DNA from: Oceaniglobus trochenteri | GTDB taxonomy: Bacteria > Pseudomonadota > Alphaproteobacteria > Rhodobacterales > Rhodobacteraceae | Assembly (NCBI RefSeq): GCF_020529025.1 | Contig: NZ_JACNMM010000008.1 | Coordinates: 1-64,000 of the forward strand | DNA: 64,000 bases | Direction: 5' to 3' | Shown: positions 1 to 7,392 of the stretch, piece after piece | Layout of the letters: the number at the start of each line of letters is the position of its first letter | Numbering within the stretch: position 1 is the stretch's first letter | The notes under the pieces: model-generated | Told to the model about the DNA's origin: nothing | The model's input: only the letters and a program-made list of their open reading frames with translations | Database searches by the model: none | Position numbers and translations under genes: made by a program

Positions 1-68
1 TATCGCCGACGCGGCACATCCGCAGCAGAGAGGACTTCGATCTCGGGTCTGAACTTATGGTCGGCCAT
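1..68 (-). CDS. IS66-like transposase OrfA, N-terminal fragment (runs off window)
   Basis: An ATG at 68-66 opens a frame reading MADHKFRPEIEVL, then SAADVPRRR, to the window edge (22 codons). That N-terminus resembles the small HTH-type OrfA (TnpA) of IS66-family elements in Rhodobacterales, by recollection. It lies directly beyond the point (about 129) where the neighbouring IS3 transposase stops matching its family, so it probably belongs to the element that cut that IS. An inverted repeat (54-60 against 65-71, arms CTTATGG/CCATAAG) overlaps the start codon. With only 22 residues visible, the family call is tentative. Confidence 0.4.
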   Translation of the reverse strand, partial: MADHKFRPEIEVLSAADVPRRR

Positions 69-101
69 AAGGTCGGACTTAGCACCGACGCCGAAATCCC
101 G

Positions 102-554
102 TCAGACGGCCTCCGCCGCAGGGATACCCAGCAACTCGCGGGTGTGGCAGTCGATCACCAATGCCAGGGAAGCCCAGCCGTCCTTGCCCGTCCAGATACG
201 GGCAAGATCGGTCGACCACCTCTCGTTCGGCGCAGCCGCAACCGACGGCACGGCCTGGATACGGGGCCGCATGCCCACGGCACGCTTGCGCACCTGCCAG
301 CCTTTGATCTGGAAGATCCTCTGCACCGTGTTCTTGTTGAAGCCCAAGAGCCAGGCCACGGTTCGATAGCCGAAGGACGGCTCTTCCTCGATCAGCTTCT
401 TGATCGGCTCGCAAAAGCGGGCCTCGACCTTAGGCGCAGCCTTCACCGGCTTGTAGTAGACCGTCCGCCTCGGGATGCCGAACCAGGCACACAGCTTGGC
501 GACCGACACAACGACGCCCTCGGCAATGAGGCCCTGCTGGATGCGACGGATCAA
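102..554 (-). pseudogene. IS3-family transposase OrfB, 3'-truncated
   Basis: About 150 codons remain of a protein normally near 270-290. The N-terminal HTH_21-like region (VKAAPKVEARFCEPIKKLIE, then FGYRTVAWLLGFNKNTVQRI) is intact. The rve integrase core begins with NERWSTDLARIW and ASLALVIDCHTRELLG. The frame then leaves the family pattern (IPAAEAV, stop). The first catalytic Asp of the DDE triad (STDLARI) and probably the second (VIDCHTR) are present, but the Glu-containing part is lost. Expression would normally depend on -1 frameshifting from orfA. The truncation coincides with an adjoining IS66-like sequence. Confidence 0.75.
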
Positions 555-917
555 TTCCCGTCCTGCGCATCCAGCAGGGCCTGCAGCTTTTTTCGCGCCC
601 GCAGCTCCAGCATGGCCTCTCCATAGGCTTCCTGCAGGTCCCGGAGCTGCTTCTCGTATTGCTCGCGGATGTCGAGCGGGTTGGCGCGCAGCGAGTTCTC
701 CATGCCGCGCTTGGCATCCTCAACCCAGCCCTCGATCTCGGAGGGCGTCAGGTCGAAGGACCGGCTTGCCTCCGACACGGTCGTCTTGCCTTGGATGATC
801 TCGATGACGAGCGCCGTCTTACGCTTCGCCGTCCACCGTTTGATGCTGTCGTCCATCATCTTACTCATGGCTACGTTCTCCCTTGTAGCATGAGCAGGTT
901 TTCACTGGGTCGATACA
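129..917 (-). mobile_element. Truncated IS3-family insertion sequence
   Basis: The element carries overlapping orfA and orfB. Its right end is placed near 917 because the helicase reading frame stops matching its expected tail right after FGAVF and continues with IS-derived codons; the IS would begin TGTATCGACCC on the minus strand. The left end is placed near 129, where OrfB diverges after HTRELLG and terminates early. The distal half of orfB, including the last catalytic residues of the DDE domain, is missing, so the copy should be unable to move by itself. Confidence 0.7.
551..868 (-). CDS. IS3-family transposase OrfA
   Basis: This 105-residue protein has an N-terminal helix-turn-helix region (about 10-55; SEASRSFDLTPSEIEGW) followed by a charged helix (about 60-100) typical of the OrfA oligomerisation segment. 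The start ATG at 868 is preceded by GGGAGAA. A slippery run AAAAAAG lies at 593-587 in register A_AAA_AAG, just before the stop. A -1 slip there enters the orfB frame with no intervening stop, as expected for IS3 elements that make an OrfAB fusion. The stop codon also overlaps a TTG of orfB (TTGA). Confidence 0.8.
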   Translation of the reverse strand: MSKMMDDSIKRWTAKRKTALVIEIIQGKTTVSEASRSFDLTPSEIEGWVEDAKRGMENSLRANPLDIREQYEKQLRDLQEAYGEAMLELRARKKLQALLDAQDGN

Positions 918-3710
918 GAACACCGCGCCGAAATGCGGCGCGATCTGGTCGCGCTGGTATTCCTGCCAGAGGATCAGACCTTTGCTCGGAGCGACCGGTG
1001 CAGGGGCTGCATCTTCGGCGGCTTTCGCCAGACCGGTGCCCTCGGGCATGTCATATGTCACATCCCGCGCCTGGAGATATCGCAGCAGCCGCCAGTCCAC
1101 GAGTTCCGAGGCGAGCGCGGCGAGGGCCGCGGTCTCGCCCTCGGTAAACGTGGTCTCGAACGTGCCCGGCCCCAACTGGAACCACTCCGTCTCGGCCAGG
1201 ATCTTCAGCGGTTGCTGCATCACGAGCGCGCGCAGCCGGGGCACGTCGTCGGGACCCGCGCTCAGGTCCGCCTTGATCTGCGGGTTGCGCCGGGCCAGAC
1301 GGGCAACGCGCTCCACCAGATCGCTCAGCGCGATCCGGCCCGGGAAGGCGCCCGCTTCGATCATCGCGCGCAGGATCAGCATCTTGTAGCTGCGGGTCAT
1401 GCGGGTTGTCTCGATCTCGTCTAAAAGCGCGCGATGCGCGGTCCATGCGCTTCGCTGCGCGTCCGACACGTCTCCCATGTCGGCAACGAACCCGAGCCAG
1501 CCCGCATGCCCCGTGCGGCCGGCGTTGAAGCCCGCGTGCTGCACCTCAGACGCTGTGGGCCGTGTGCCGTGGCGCTCGCGGAAATCGCGGTAGAAGGCGG
1601 CCAGTTCCTCGCCATCGCGTGGCTGGCGGATCAGGGACCGCAAGATGTCGAGCGCCTGCAGGTCATAGGTCACCTCGCAGCCTACGGGGAACTGGATCAG
1701 CTTGTCGGTCAGCCGCTCCAGCGCCAGACGCAGCGCGCCGTCGCCTGCGCCTAACTTAAGGAGCGTGCGGAACTTGGTCAGGAAAATCCGGTGGTTGCCG
1801 ATATAGTCGATGACGGCCAGATGCGTTTTTCCCGCCGACCTGCGCAATCCACGCCCCAATTGCTGCAGCCAGATCACCGGGCTTTCGGTCGGGCGCAGCA
1901 TCAGCACGGTGTCGATCGAGGGCACGTCCACGCCCTCGTTAAACATGTCGACGGCAAAGACGATGTCGAGATCGCCGTCCTCCAGCGCCTTCAGCGCGCT
2001 CGCGCGGGGGGCGGAGGTGTCGCCTGAATGGACCGCCACGGCGCGGAGCCCTCGGGCCTGCGCGAAATCGGCCATGAAATCGGCATGGCGGCGGGACACG
2101 CAGAAGCCGATGGTCTTCGTGCCGCCGCGCTTGGCAAGCTGCTCAAGGGCGTTTTCGGCGCGGGCCTGGGTGGCGACCGCTTCGGTCAGCGCGGCCTCGT
2201 CGAAACGCCCGCTGCGCCAAGGGATCTGGGAATACTCGACCGGGTCGGGCACGCCGAAATAGTGGAACGGCGCCAGAAGCCCCCGGTCGATCCCGGACCA
2301 GAGATCGCATTCGTAAACGAGGTTTTCTTCGCAGAGACCCAGAAGGTCGCCACCATCGCTGCGGTCGGGCGTGGCGGTCAGGCCTAGCAGGAAGCCGGGC
2401 TGGAAATGATCGATGATCCGCCGATAGGTGGCGGCGGCCGCGTGGTGGAATTCGTCCACGACGATGTAGTCGAAGGCCCGCGGATCGAACCGGGTCAGGT
2501 GCGCGGCGCGCGCGAGGGTCTGGACAGAGGCGAAGACGATGTCAGCCTCGGCCTCCTTCTCCTCACCTGAGTAGCGCCCAAGCCGGGCGCGAGGCCGGAC
2601 AGCGCGGAAGGCGGCCATGGCTTGGGTCAGGATTTCCTCGCGATGCGCCACGAACAGAACGCGGGCCGCATCCGCGCTGTCGAAGGCCGCAAGGAAGGTC
2701 TTGCCCAGCCCCGTGGCCAAAACCACCAGCCCGGCACCATAGCCCTTCGCCCGGGTCGCGCGCAGGACCGCCAGCGCCTCGGCTTGAACCTCGTGCGGGG
2801 TGGGGGCGGTTTCCGGGGCTTCCACCGGTGCGCCGGTGGCCGTGGGCTGGGGTGCGATGCGGCGCGCCTCGTAGGCGTCAATCCAGGCGGGCGTCAGTTC
2901 GGTCACCTCGGGCCGGGCCAGCAGCGCCTCAAAGGCCTCGCGGGCGGCCAGAAGCGGGGCGGGATCGACCGGATCGACATGGCGCAAGTTCCATTCGATG
3001 CCGTCAGTCAGCGCCGACCGGGACAGGTTCGACGACCCGACGATTAGCGCCCTGCCGTCGCCTGTGAAGGTGAACATCCAAGCCTTGGGGTGGAACGGGA
3101 TCTGTGCGGCCTGGAACACATGCAGCCTGCGCGCGCCCTCAAGGTCGGAAATCAGCCGAAGCGCCGCCGGTTCCGTCACGCCCAGATAATCGCCGGTCAA
3201 GAGCCGCTGCTCGCCGCCACGGTCTAGCAGATCGCGCAGATGCGGCAGCACCAGCCTGACGCCGGAGGTCATCAGGAAGGACACCGACAGATCGACGGCG
3301 CGCGCCCGGTCGATCAGCGGGCGCAGATGGGCATGCAGCGCATCCTCGCCGCCCGAGATCAGCGGGCGATCATGGGGCATGCCCGGCAAGGGGCCGGGTG
3401 CCGCCAATGGCGGATCGAGGCGCAGGTGGACATGGCCGCCGGTCTCGACCAGCGTCACCCGCGTGGCCGTGCCCTCGGTCTCGAGGAGGGCCTGCGCCGC
3501 CCCGATCCTGGCAGCAAGGGCCGCTTGATCTGCGGCGGAAAGCTCCCGCCAGCGGGCAACATGACGACGGGGCGCAAGGGCAAGACCCGCGCCGTAACGG
3601 ATCAGGATGACCTGGGCGTCGCATTCCACGATGGCGCTGGCGGCGGCATCGCAGACAGCACAGCCTGGGTTGCTTGACCCCTCAGCATCAACACCCGATC
3701 CGCCGGTCAC
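861..3710 (-). CDS. HIT-PLD-SF2 helicase fusion, C-terminally truncated by an IS
   Basis: Three domains are visible in 949 residues. Residues about 16-105 are HIT-like (APRRHVARW, then GGHVHLRL) with the third histidine of HxHxH replaced by Arg, so hydrolase activity is doubtful. Residues about 120-280 are a phospholipase-D-type nuclease domain (FHPKAWMF at about 205, then GSSNLSRSAL). Residues about 310-680 are a superfamily 2 helicase: Walker A ATGLGKT near 330, DEFHH near 416, TATPDR, and QQLGRGLRR as motif VI. The remainder resembles a DUF3427-type tail and breaks off at HFGAVF where an IS3 element begins. The GTG at 3710 was chosen because GTGA overlaps the stop of the upstream methyltransferase; the upstream ATG at 3764 would overlap it by 58 nt. 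The combination suggests nucleic-acid defence or repair, which is inference. The missing tail may make it non-functional. Confidence 0.8.
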   Translation of the reverse strand: MTGGSGVDAEGSSNPGCAVCDAAASAIVECDAQVILIRYGAGLALAPRRHVARWRELSAADQAALAARIGAAQALLETEGTATRVTLVETGGHVHLRLDPPLAAPGPLPGMPHDRPLISGGEDALHAHLRPLIDRARAVDLSVSFLMTSGVRLVLPHLRDLLDRGGEQRLLTGDYLGVTEPAALRLISDLEGARRLHVFQAAQIPFHPKAWMFTFTGDGRALIVGSSNLSRSALTDGIEWNLRHVDPVDPAPLLAAREAFEALLARPEVTELTPAWIDAYEARRIAPQPTATGAPVEAPETAPTPHEVQAEALAVLRATRAKGYGAGLVVLATGLGKTFLAAFDSADAARVLFVAHREEILTQAMAAFRAVRPRARLGRYSGEEKEAEADIVFASVQTLARAAHLTRFDPRAFDYIVVDEFHHAAAATYRRIIDHFQPGFLLGLTATPDRSDGGDLLGLCEENLVYECDLWSGIDRGLLAPFHYFGVPDPVEYSQIPWRSGRFDEAALTEAVATQARAENALEQLAKRGGTKTIGFCVSRRHADFMADFAQARGLRAVAVHSGDTSAPRASALKALEDGDLDIVFAVDMFNEGVDVPSIDTVLMLRPTESPVIWLQQLGRGLRRSAGKTHLAVIDYIGNHRIFLTKFRTLLKLGAGDGALRLALERLTDKLIQFPVGCEVTYDLQALDILRSLIRQPRDGEELAAFYRDFRERHGTRPTASEVQHAGFNAGRTGHAGWLGFVADMGDVSDAQRSAWTAHRALLDEIETTRMTRSYKMLILRAMIEAGAFPGRIALSDLVERVARLARRNPQIKADLSAGPDDVPRLRALVMQQPLKILAETEWFQLGPGTFETTFTEGETAALAALASELVDWRLLRYLQARDVTYDMPEGTGLAKAAEDAAPAPVAPSKGLILWQEYQRDQIAPHFGAVFCIDPVKTCSCYKGERSHE

Positions 3711-4297
3711 GTCTTCTTCACCACTGCATTTACCCACACCTCCGACGTCCGATCCGGGCGACAATCACGGCTTTCCCAGATGTCAGGTTCATTGAACGCG
3801 CCGCATCCGTCCAGGAGCGCATCCAGACTTTCCGCCGTGATGTCGGTGAAGCGCCGTCCGTCCTTCACCCGCTCGCCGGTGCCGCGCTTGAAGGACAGGT
3901 AGAGCGCGCCGCCGGGAACCAGATGGGCAGCAAGGCGGTCGACGACTCCGGGCAGGTCCGCATCGGCCACATGCAGCAGCGAGGCGCAGGCCCAGATGCA
4001 CTCGAACGAATGTTCCCAGGCGAAATCCTCGAAACGCATCAGTCGGGTCTCGACTGCCGCATGCGCTTGCGTGGCAGCAACCATGGCGGGCGAAGCATCG
4101 AAGGCCTTCACATCGTTGCCCAAGACGCGGAAAGCCAGCGCATCGCACCCCGACCCTGATCCGGCATCGAGAATTCGTGCTGGACCTTCCGCACGCGCAG
4201 GCACAGCCGCCAGAAACCGCTCCCTTGCGTCTGACATGTCGACGTCGCGCGTGGTCGCGATGAAGGTGATGGCGTGGCGGTCGTAGTAGTCGGCCAA
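3707..4297 (-). CDS. Class I SAM-dependent methyltransferase
   Basis: This 196-residue protein has a Rossmann methyltransferase core. Motif I is ILDAGSGSGCDAL (about 42-54), motif II an acidic strand end near VKAFDASPAM, and motif IV lies near FECIWACASLLHV. It resembles small TehB/UbiE-like methyltransferases, but the substrate cannot be read from sequence. Its TGA overlaps the GTG of the downstream helicase (GTGA), so the two are almost certainly co-translated. That coupling, inside a mobile element, suggests a joint role, perhaps modifying or protecting a substrate of the PLD-helicase. No targeting signal or DNA-methylase (N-P-P-Y) motif is visible. Confidence 0.8.
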   Translation of the reverse strand: MADYYDRHAITFIATTRDVDMSDARERFLAAVPARAEGPARILDAGSGSGCDALAFRVLGNDVKAFDASPAMVAATQAHAAVETRLMRFEDFAWEHSFECIWACASLLHVADADLPGVVDRLAAHLVPGGALYLSFKRGTGERVKDGRRFTDITAESLDALLDGCGAFNEPDIWESRDCRPDRTSEVWVNAVVKKT

Positions 4298-4486
4298 AAT
4301 GGCGCTCCAATCGGTCTGATCTCATATCTTCGCCAGAAATCAGAGATTTGACCAGGTGTGGTGCAGCGGTTTTCTTATCAAGGCCGAGTGCCATGCGATT
4401 AGGGGCACAAATGGGCAAATATGCTCTGCGGGTCATAATCATGGTTTATGATCAAGACGACATGGGTGAGACCTGTATAGCCTAGC
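4298..4486. other. Gene-free spacer upstream of the methyltransferase-helicase pair
   Basis: A 189-nt, more AT-rich stretch lies between hipA (stop at 4487) and the methyltransferase start (4297). It must hold the promoter of the methyltransferase-helicase unit. I see no convincing gene, strong hairpin or repeat in it. Confidence 0.4.
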
Positions 4487-5824
4487 CTATCCGCGCCTAA
4501 CGCTCAGGCCGATGATGCGCGCCCTCGCATCTTCGAAACAGGCCATTAGTGCTTCTTCCCGGCCACCAAGGCCCTGCGCGCAATAAGGATTCAGAAACTG
4601 CCGCCCGGCAAAGAGCTTGGCATCCACGGGGCTCAGCGCCGACTCGTCGCACAAAGCTGCCCAGTTTTCAGAAATGGTCTCGATCTGGCCTGCGATGATC
4701 GCGGCAGCATGGTCTTCGCTCAATTGGAAATCGGTTGCCGCCGACAGGCAGGCGGCGAGTGTGCTCATCCGCGCCTCGTCCTTGATCAGCATCGCTTGGG
4801 TCGCCTCGTTGCCTGCGCGGCCCTGGGGGCAGATGTCATAGGCGGGCGTCAGCGTCAGCATCCTGCCGTCCCAGAACGCGGCATGGTTGCGCGCGTGATC
4901 GTCGGTGTTCCCGCATAGCACGTTGAAACAGATCCGGCCGTAAAGCTCACGCAGCGTTTCCTTCGGATCGGTGAAGCGGTGGCGGATCAACTCGGCAAGG
5001 TCCTCGTAGGACGCATAACGCGCTTCCATTTCGCCCAGACCCAGAATGGTCAACGCCGAGACCATGGCGCGGCGGTGCCATCCGGCCCCCGCCTTGATCC
5101 GGTCGAAGCGTTCGATCAGCAGCACGTCCTTGCCCGCCGTCTCGAAAATCGCGACAGGGGCCACTTTCAGCCCGGACAGCGCCGCCAGACGCATGGCCAT
5201 GAATTCCGCCTTCACGACGCTGTAGACGTCCTTGCTGGACGAGAATTTGGCGATCAGCTTGCGGTCGTTATCGTCGATCAGGGCTTTGGGTCGCGCGCCA
5301 CCGATCGAGGTGCCATGATGGATCGCCTGGTCCAGCGTTGGCGTCAGGGGCAGGCCCTTTTCCACGCGGTCCGCAGCCTCAATCAGCTCCTGATAGCTCG
5401 CCTGCGTCGACAGGCGCGGGATGTATTCGCTGGCCGAGTGCTGGAAATCCAATGCGCCGATTCTATCGGAGCCGGACTCGAGCAGATAGGTAAGTTCGTT
5501 CAACTCGCCCGCGCCTTGATCAGCGGCTTTTGGGCCGACGAGCCGGTTGATGATCACACGGCGGCCCCAGGCGTCTGGCGATCCGTCGCGCAGGCAACTG
5601 GCCATTTCCATGTTCGGCGGCGGATCGATCCGGCCGCGCTGGAGGGGTAGCTCGGGCGTGTAAAGAGGGATGGCATTTGCTCGGTCCAGATAGCTGGCAC
5701 CATAGTTGAAGGCGTAGCGGTCGCCCTCCAACATGATGCGACCGGCCACGACTGGCTCGGTCTCGCCCGACAACCAGACCCAGACGAAGGCGCTGTCGGG
5801 TGTCCTGCGGTCAGAAGTCATCAT
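4487..5824 (-). CDS. hipA: HipA-family serine/threonine kinase toxin
   Basis: At 445 residues it has the usual HipA length and order. An N-terminal subdomain with ELPLQRGRIDP and LRDGSPDAWGRR is followed by the glycine-rich nucleotide loop GTSIGGARPKA (near 170) and the catalytic segment CGNTDDHARNHA (near 303), then TPAYDICP as the metal-binding position. HipA kinases inactivate target proteins by phosphorylation (glutamyl-tRNA synthetase in E. coli) and induce dormancy. The start overlaps the 3' end of the antitoxin gene by 14 nt, the classical hipBA order. All catalytic residues I can check are intact, so an active toxin is expected. The target in this host is unknown. Confidence 0.92.
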   Translation of the reverse strand: MMTSDRRTPDSAFVWVWLSGETEPVVAGRIMLEGDRYAFNYGASYLDRANAIPLYTPELPLQRGRIDPPPNMEMASCLRDGSPDAWGRRVIINRLVGPKAADQGAGELNELTYLLESGSDRIGALDFQHSASEYIPRLSTQASYQELIEAADRVEKGLPLTPTLDQAIHHGTSIGGARPKALIDDNDRKLIAKFSSSKDVYSVVKAEFMAMRLAALSGLKVAPVAIFETAGKDVLLIERFDRIKAGAGWHRRAMVSALTILGLGEMEARYASYEDLAELIRHRFTDPKETLRELYGRICFNVLCGNTDDHARNHAAFWDGRMLTLTPAYDICPQGRAGNEATQAMLIKDEARMSTLAACLSAATDFQLSEDHAAAIIAGQIETISENWAALCDESALSPVDAKLFAGRQFLNPYCAQGLGGREEALMACFEDARARIIGLSVRRG

Positions 5825-6143
5825 CGACCTCCGTACGGGAAGGGCGGACGCTCTTGGGCAGAAGGGTCAGCTTTTCGGCAAGCCGGGCGTTTTCCGTGCG
5901 CAGAGCCGTGTCGTCCTGGTCGAACAGGCGCACGCCTGACAATGCGGCGGCCTCGAACACGGTGCCGATCTCGGGCCCCGGCGCGCCCCTCTCAATGTTG
6001 TAAAGCGTTGTGCGGCTGATGCCGACGCGGTCGGCGAGTTCTTGCGCCGTCATCCCGCGCTCCATGCGGCCGATCCGGATCAACTTGCCCAGAACTGACA
6101 AGGCTTCACGCGTCTGGCGCGCGTAGGTTCTTTTGCGCTTCAT
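5811..6143 (-). CDS. hipB: HipB-family XRE antitoxin
   Basis: This 110-residue protein has an XRE helix-turn-helix at about 15-70 (GKLIRIGRMERGMTAQELA, then RVGISRTTLYNIERG) and a charged C-terminal tail (LLPKSVRPSRTEVDDDF). HipB dimers bind operators in their own promoter and hold HipA inactive. The gene lies immediately upstream of and overlaps hipA. The AT-rich leader upstream holds four spaced copies of a TTAAATGRACRT-like motif that are candidate operators. Assignment rests on domain, size and pairing. Confidence 0.88.
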   Translation of the reverse strand: MKRKRTYARQTREALSVLGKLIRIGRMERGMTAQELADRVGISRTTLYNIERGAPGPEIGTVFEAAALSGVRLFDQDDTALRTENARLAEKLTLLPKSVRPSRTEVDDDF

Positions 6144-6168
6144 AGTCGGCTCCGGACATACCGTTCAG

Positions 6169-6310
6169 TTTGATGGACGTGAGCTTTCCTCGTGTCCGCT
6201 TAATTGAACATCGTTGGCGGGACTTAATGCTATTGTCAAGGGCGTTGTTCGGTTAAATGAACATTTGGCATCTTTGTGTTTACTTAAATGGACGTCATCA
6301 GTCCATTTGG
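6169..6310. promoter_or_regulatory. Phased repeat array upstream of hipBA (candidate operators)
   Basis: Four direct copies of a 12-mer close to TTAAATGRACRT occur at 6169-6180 (TTTGATGGACGT), 6200-6211 (TTAATTGAACAT), 6253-6264 (TTAAATGAACAT) and 6284-6295 (TTAAATGGACGT). A shorter inverted copy (CCAAATGGAC, minus strand) lies at 6301-6310. Start-to-start spacings are 31, 53 and 31 nt, close to 3, 5 and 3 helical turns, so all copies face one side of the DNA. The array fills the 342-nt gene-free gap between hipB and the next XRE gene. The binding protein (HipB or the neighbour) is inferred. Confidence 0.6.
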
Positions 6311-6450
6311 GTCGATAGAGGGCGTTGCGCGACTTCAAATTCCGACTTGGCCGTCCGAAGTGAGACATGTTCCTCGATGACCAAGGCAGGTCGGCATTCA
6401 ATCACCTGCCTCGCCGACGCGACTGATCTCTGCTTCCAGTCCGTGGATTA

Positions 6451-6485
6451 TATAGCTCGAGCGCTATATTCTCAGGATATAGCGC
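6451..6485 (+). promoter_or_regulatory. TATAGC palindrome, candidate operator/promoter of the orphan XRE gene
   Basis: TATAGC (6451-6456), TCGAGC, GCTATA (6463-6468) form a perfect inverted repeat. A further half-site TATAGCGC lies at 6478-6485. The sites are 39 nt upstream of the preferred ATG (6507) of the XRE gene and directly abut an alternative ATG at 6486. The placement suits autoregulation by the XRE protein. Confidence 0.5.
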
Positions 6486-6506
6486 ATGAACTATAGGTGC
6501 CGACCG

Positions 6507-6752
6507 ATGGACTTGTCCTTGTTTCCGATCCGAAGCCTGCGCCAAGCAGGTGTTGCGCTCCGCGCCCGGCGGATCGCGCGGCAGCTCAGCCAGAAGGAGT
6601 TGGGCAAGATAACCGGCACCGCACAGTCTACCATTTCGGACGTCGAAAATGGCGTCTTGTCCGTTAGCCTTGATGTCTATCTGCGCCTTCTCGAGGCTCT
6701 TGGTGCCGAGCTGTCAGCCAAAGACCGTCAGGTTGGCGGGGCGAAGCCCTGA
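6507..6752 (+). CDS. Orphan XRE-family regulator (HipB/Y4mF-like)
   Basis: This 81-residue helix-turn-helix protein reads RIARQLSQKELGKITGTAQ, then STISDVENG at about 18-52. It ends shortly after the domain, as HipB-like antitoxins do. I chose the ATG at 6507, preceded by TAGGTG, over the ATG at 6486, which sits against the candidate operator. No toxin follows: the next gene is on the other strand. It is therefore either an orphan antitoxin, left by loss of a HipA partner, or a stand-alone repressor of the element. It is divergent from hipBA across an operator-rich gap and could cross-regulate it. Confidence 0.7.
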   Translation: MDLSLFPIRSLRQAGVALRARRIARQLSQKELGKITGTAQSTISDVENGVLSVSLDVYLRLLEALGAELSAKDRQVGGAKP

Positions 6753-6813
6753 TCGCGTAAATCGCCTTGATTTGCTGACATAGCTCAACAATCTTGGGTC
6801 CCGACCCCGGCGA

Positions 6814-7392
6814 TCAATGGGACGCAGGCCCCTTCGATTGCAACCCCTCCAGCGCCTTGTCGACCTCGCACTTCTTTGCGGCCAACTGTGCCTCCCACAG
6901 GATGTGGAACGCGTCGGCGAATTCCTCCAAGCCCCCGGCGAAGGTGCGGATCGTGGTCATGTCGTCATCCGTGAAGGGTAGAGGGCGGCCGCGCAGCTTG
7001 GCCTCGTTCAGCTTGCGGGCGATGTGGTTGACCGCGGCGCCTTCGGTCGCGACCTGCGCGCCCCAGGCTTGCAGGTGGTCGAGCACGACCGGATCGACCG
7101 GGCGCAGCGGGATGTCGGCCGCCCCCATCAGACGGCGCAGGGCGGCGGGTTGGTCGGTGATGCCGCGACGTGCCAGTGCGGCCTGAAACCCTGCCAGCTG
7201 GCGCGCGCTCAGGCGGGTGCTGATTGTCGTGGTGGGGCCAGGGCGCGTGCCTTTGGCCCGGCTCAGCGTGCTGTAGATCGTCCGGGTCGAGACGCCGAAG
7301 CGGCGGGCCAGCACGGCGGCTGAGGTGCCCCCGGCGCGAGCCTCAATGATCTGACTGCGTTCGTCGTCGGTCAATTTGCGATGGTGGCGCAT
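6814..7392 (-). CDS. HTH / MobC-like relaxosome accessory protein
   Basis: This 192-residue protein has two parts. Residues about 5-48 are a resolvase-type helix-turn-helix (LTDDERSQIIEARAGG, then RRFGVSTRTIYSTL). Residues about 110-175 resemble plasmid mobilisation protein MobC (AAVNHIARKLNEAKLRG followed by an acidic helix). MobC proteins help the relaxase open oriT during conjugative mobilisation. No relaxase gene is in the window, but the element's left part is missing. The upstream 300 nt is repeat-rich and could be the transfer origin. The MobC call rests on one short motif and context. Confidence 0.55.
   Translation of the reverse strand: MRHHRKLTDDERSQIIEARAGGTSAAVLARRFGVSTRTIYSTLSRAKGTRPGPTTTISTRLSARQLAGFQAALARRGITDQPAALRRLMGAADIPLRPVDPVVLDHLQAWGAQVATEGAAVNHIARKLNEAKLRGRPLPFTDDDMTTIRTFAGGLEEFADAFHILWEAQLAAKKCEVDKALEGLQSKGPASH

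Noticed and set aside
3708-3764. Longer start (ATG at 3764) for the helicase
   Set aside because: It would overlap the methyltransferase by 58 nt; the GTG at 3710 gives a standard 4-nt GTGA overlap and precedes the first conserved residues.
6165-6496. Short open frames on both strands in the gap between hipB and the XRE gene
   Set aside because: They cover the repeat array, have no ribosome site or domain, and their reading is explained by the operator repeats.
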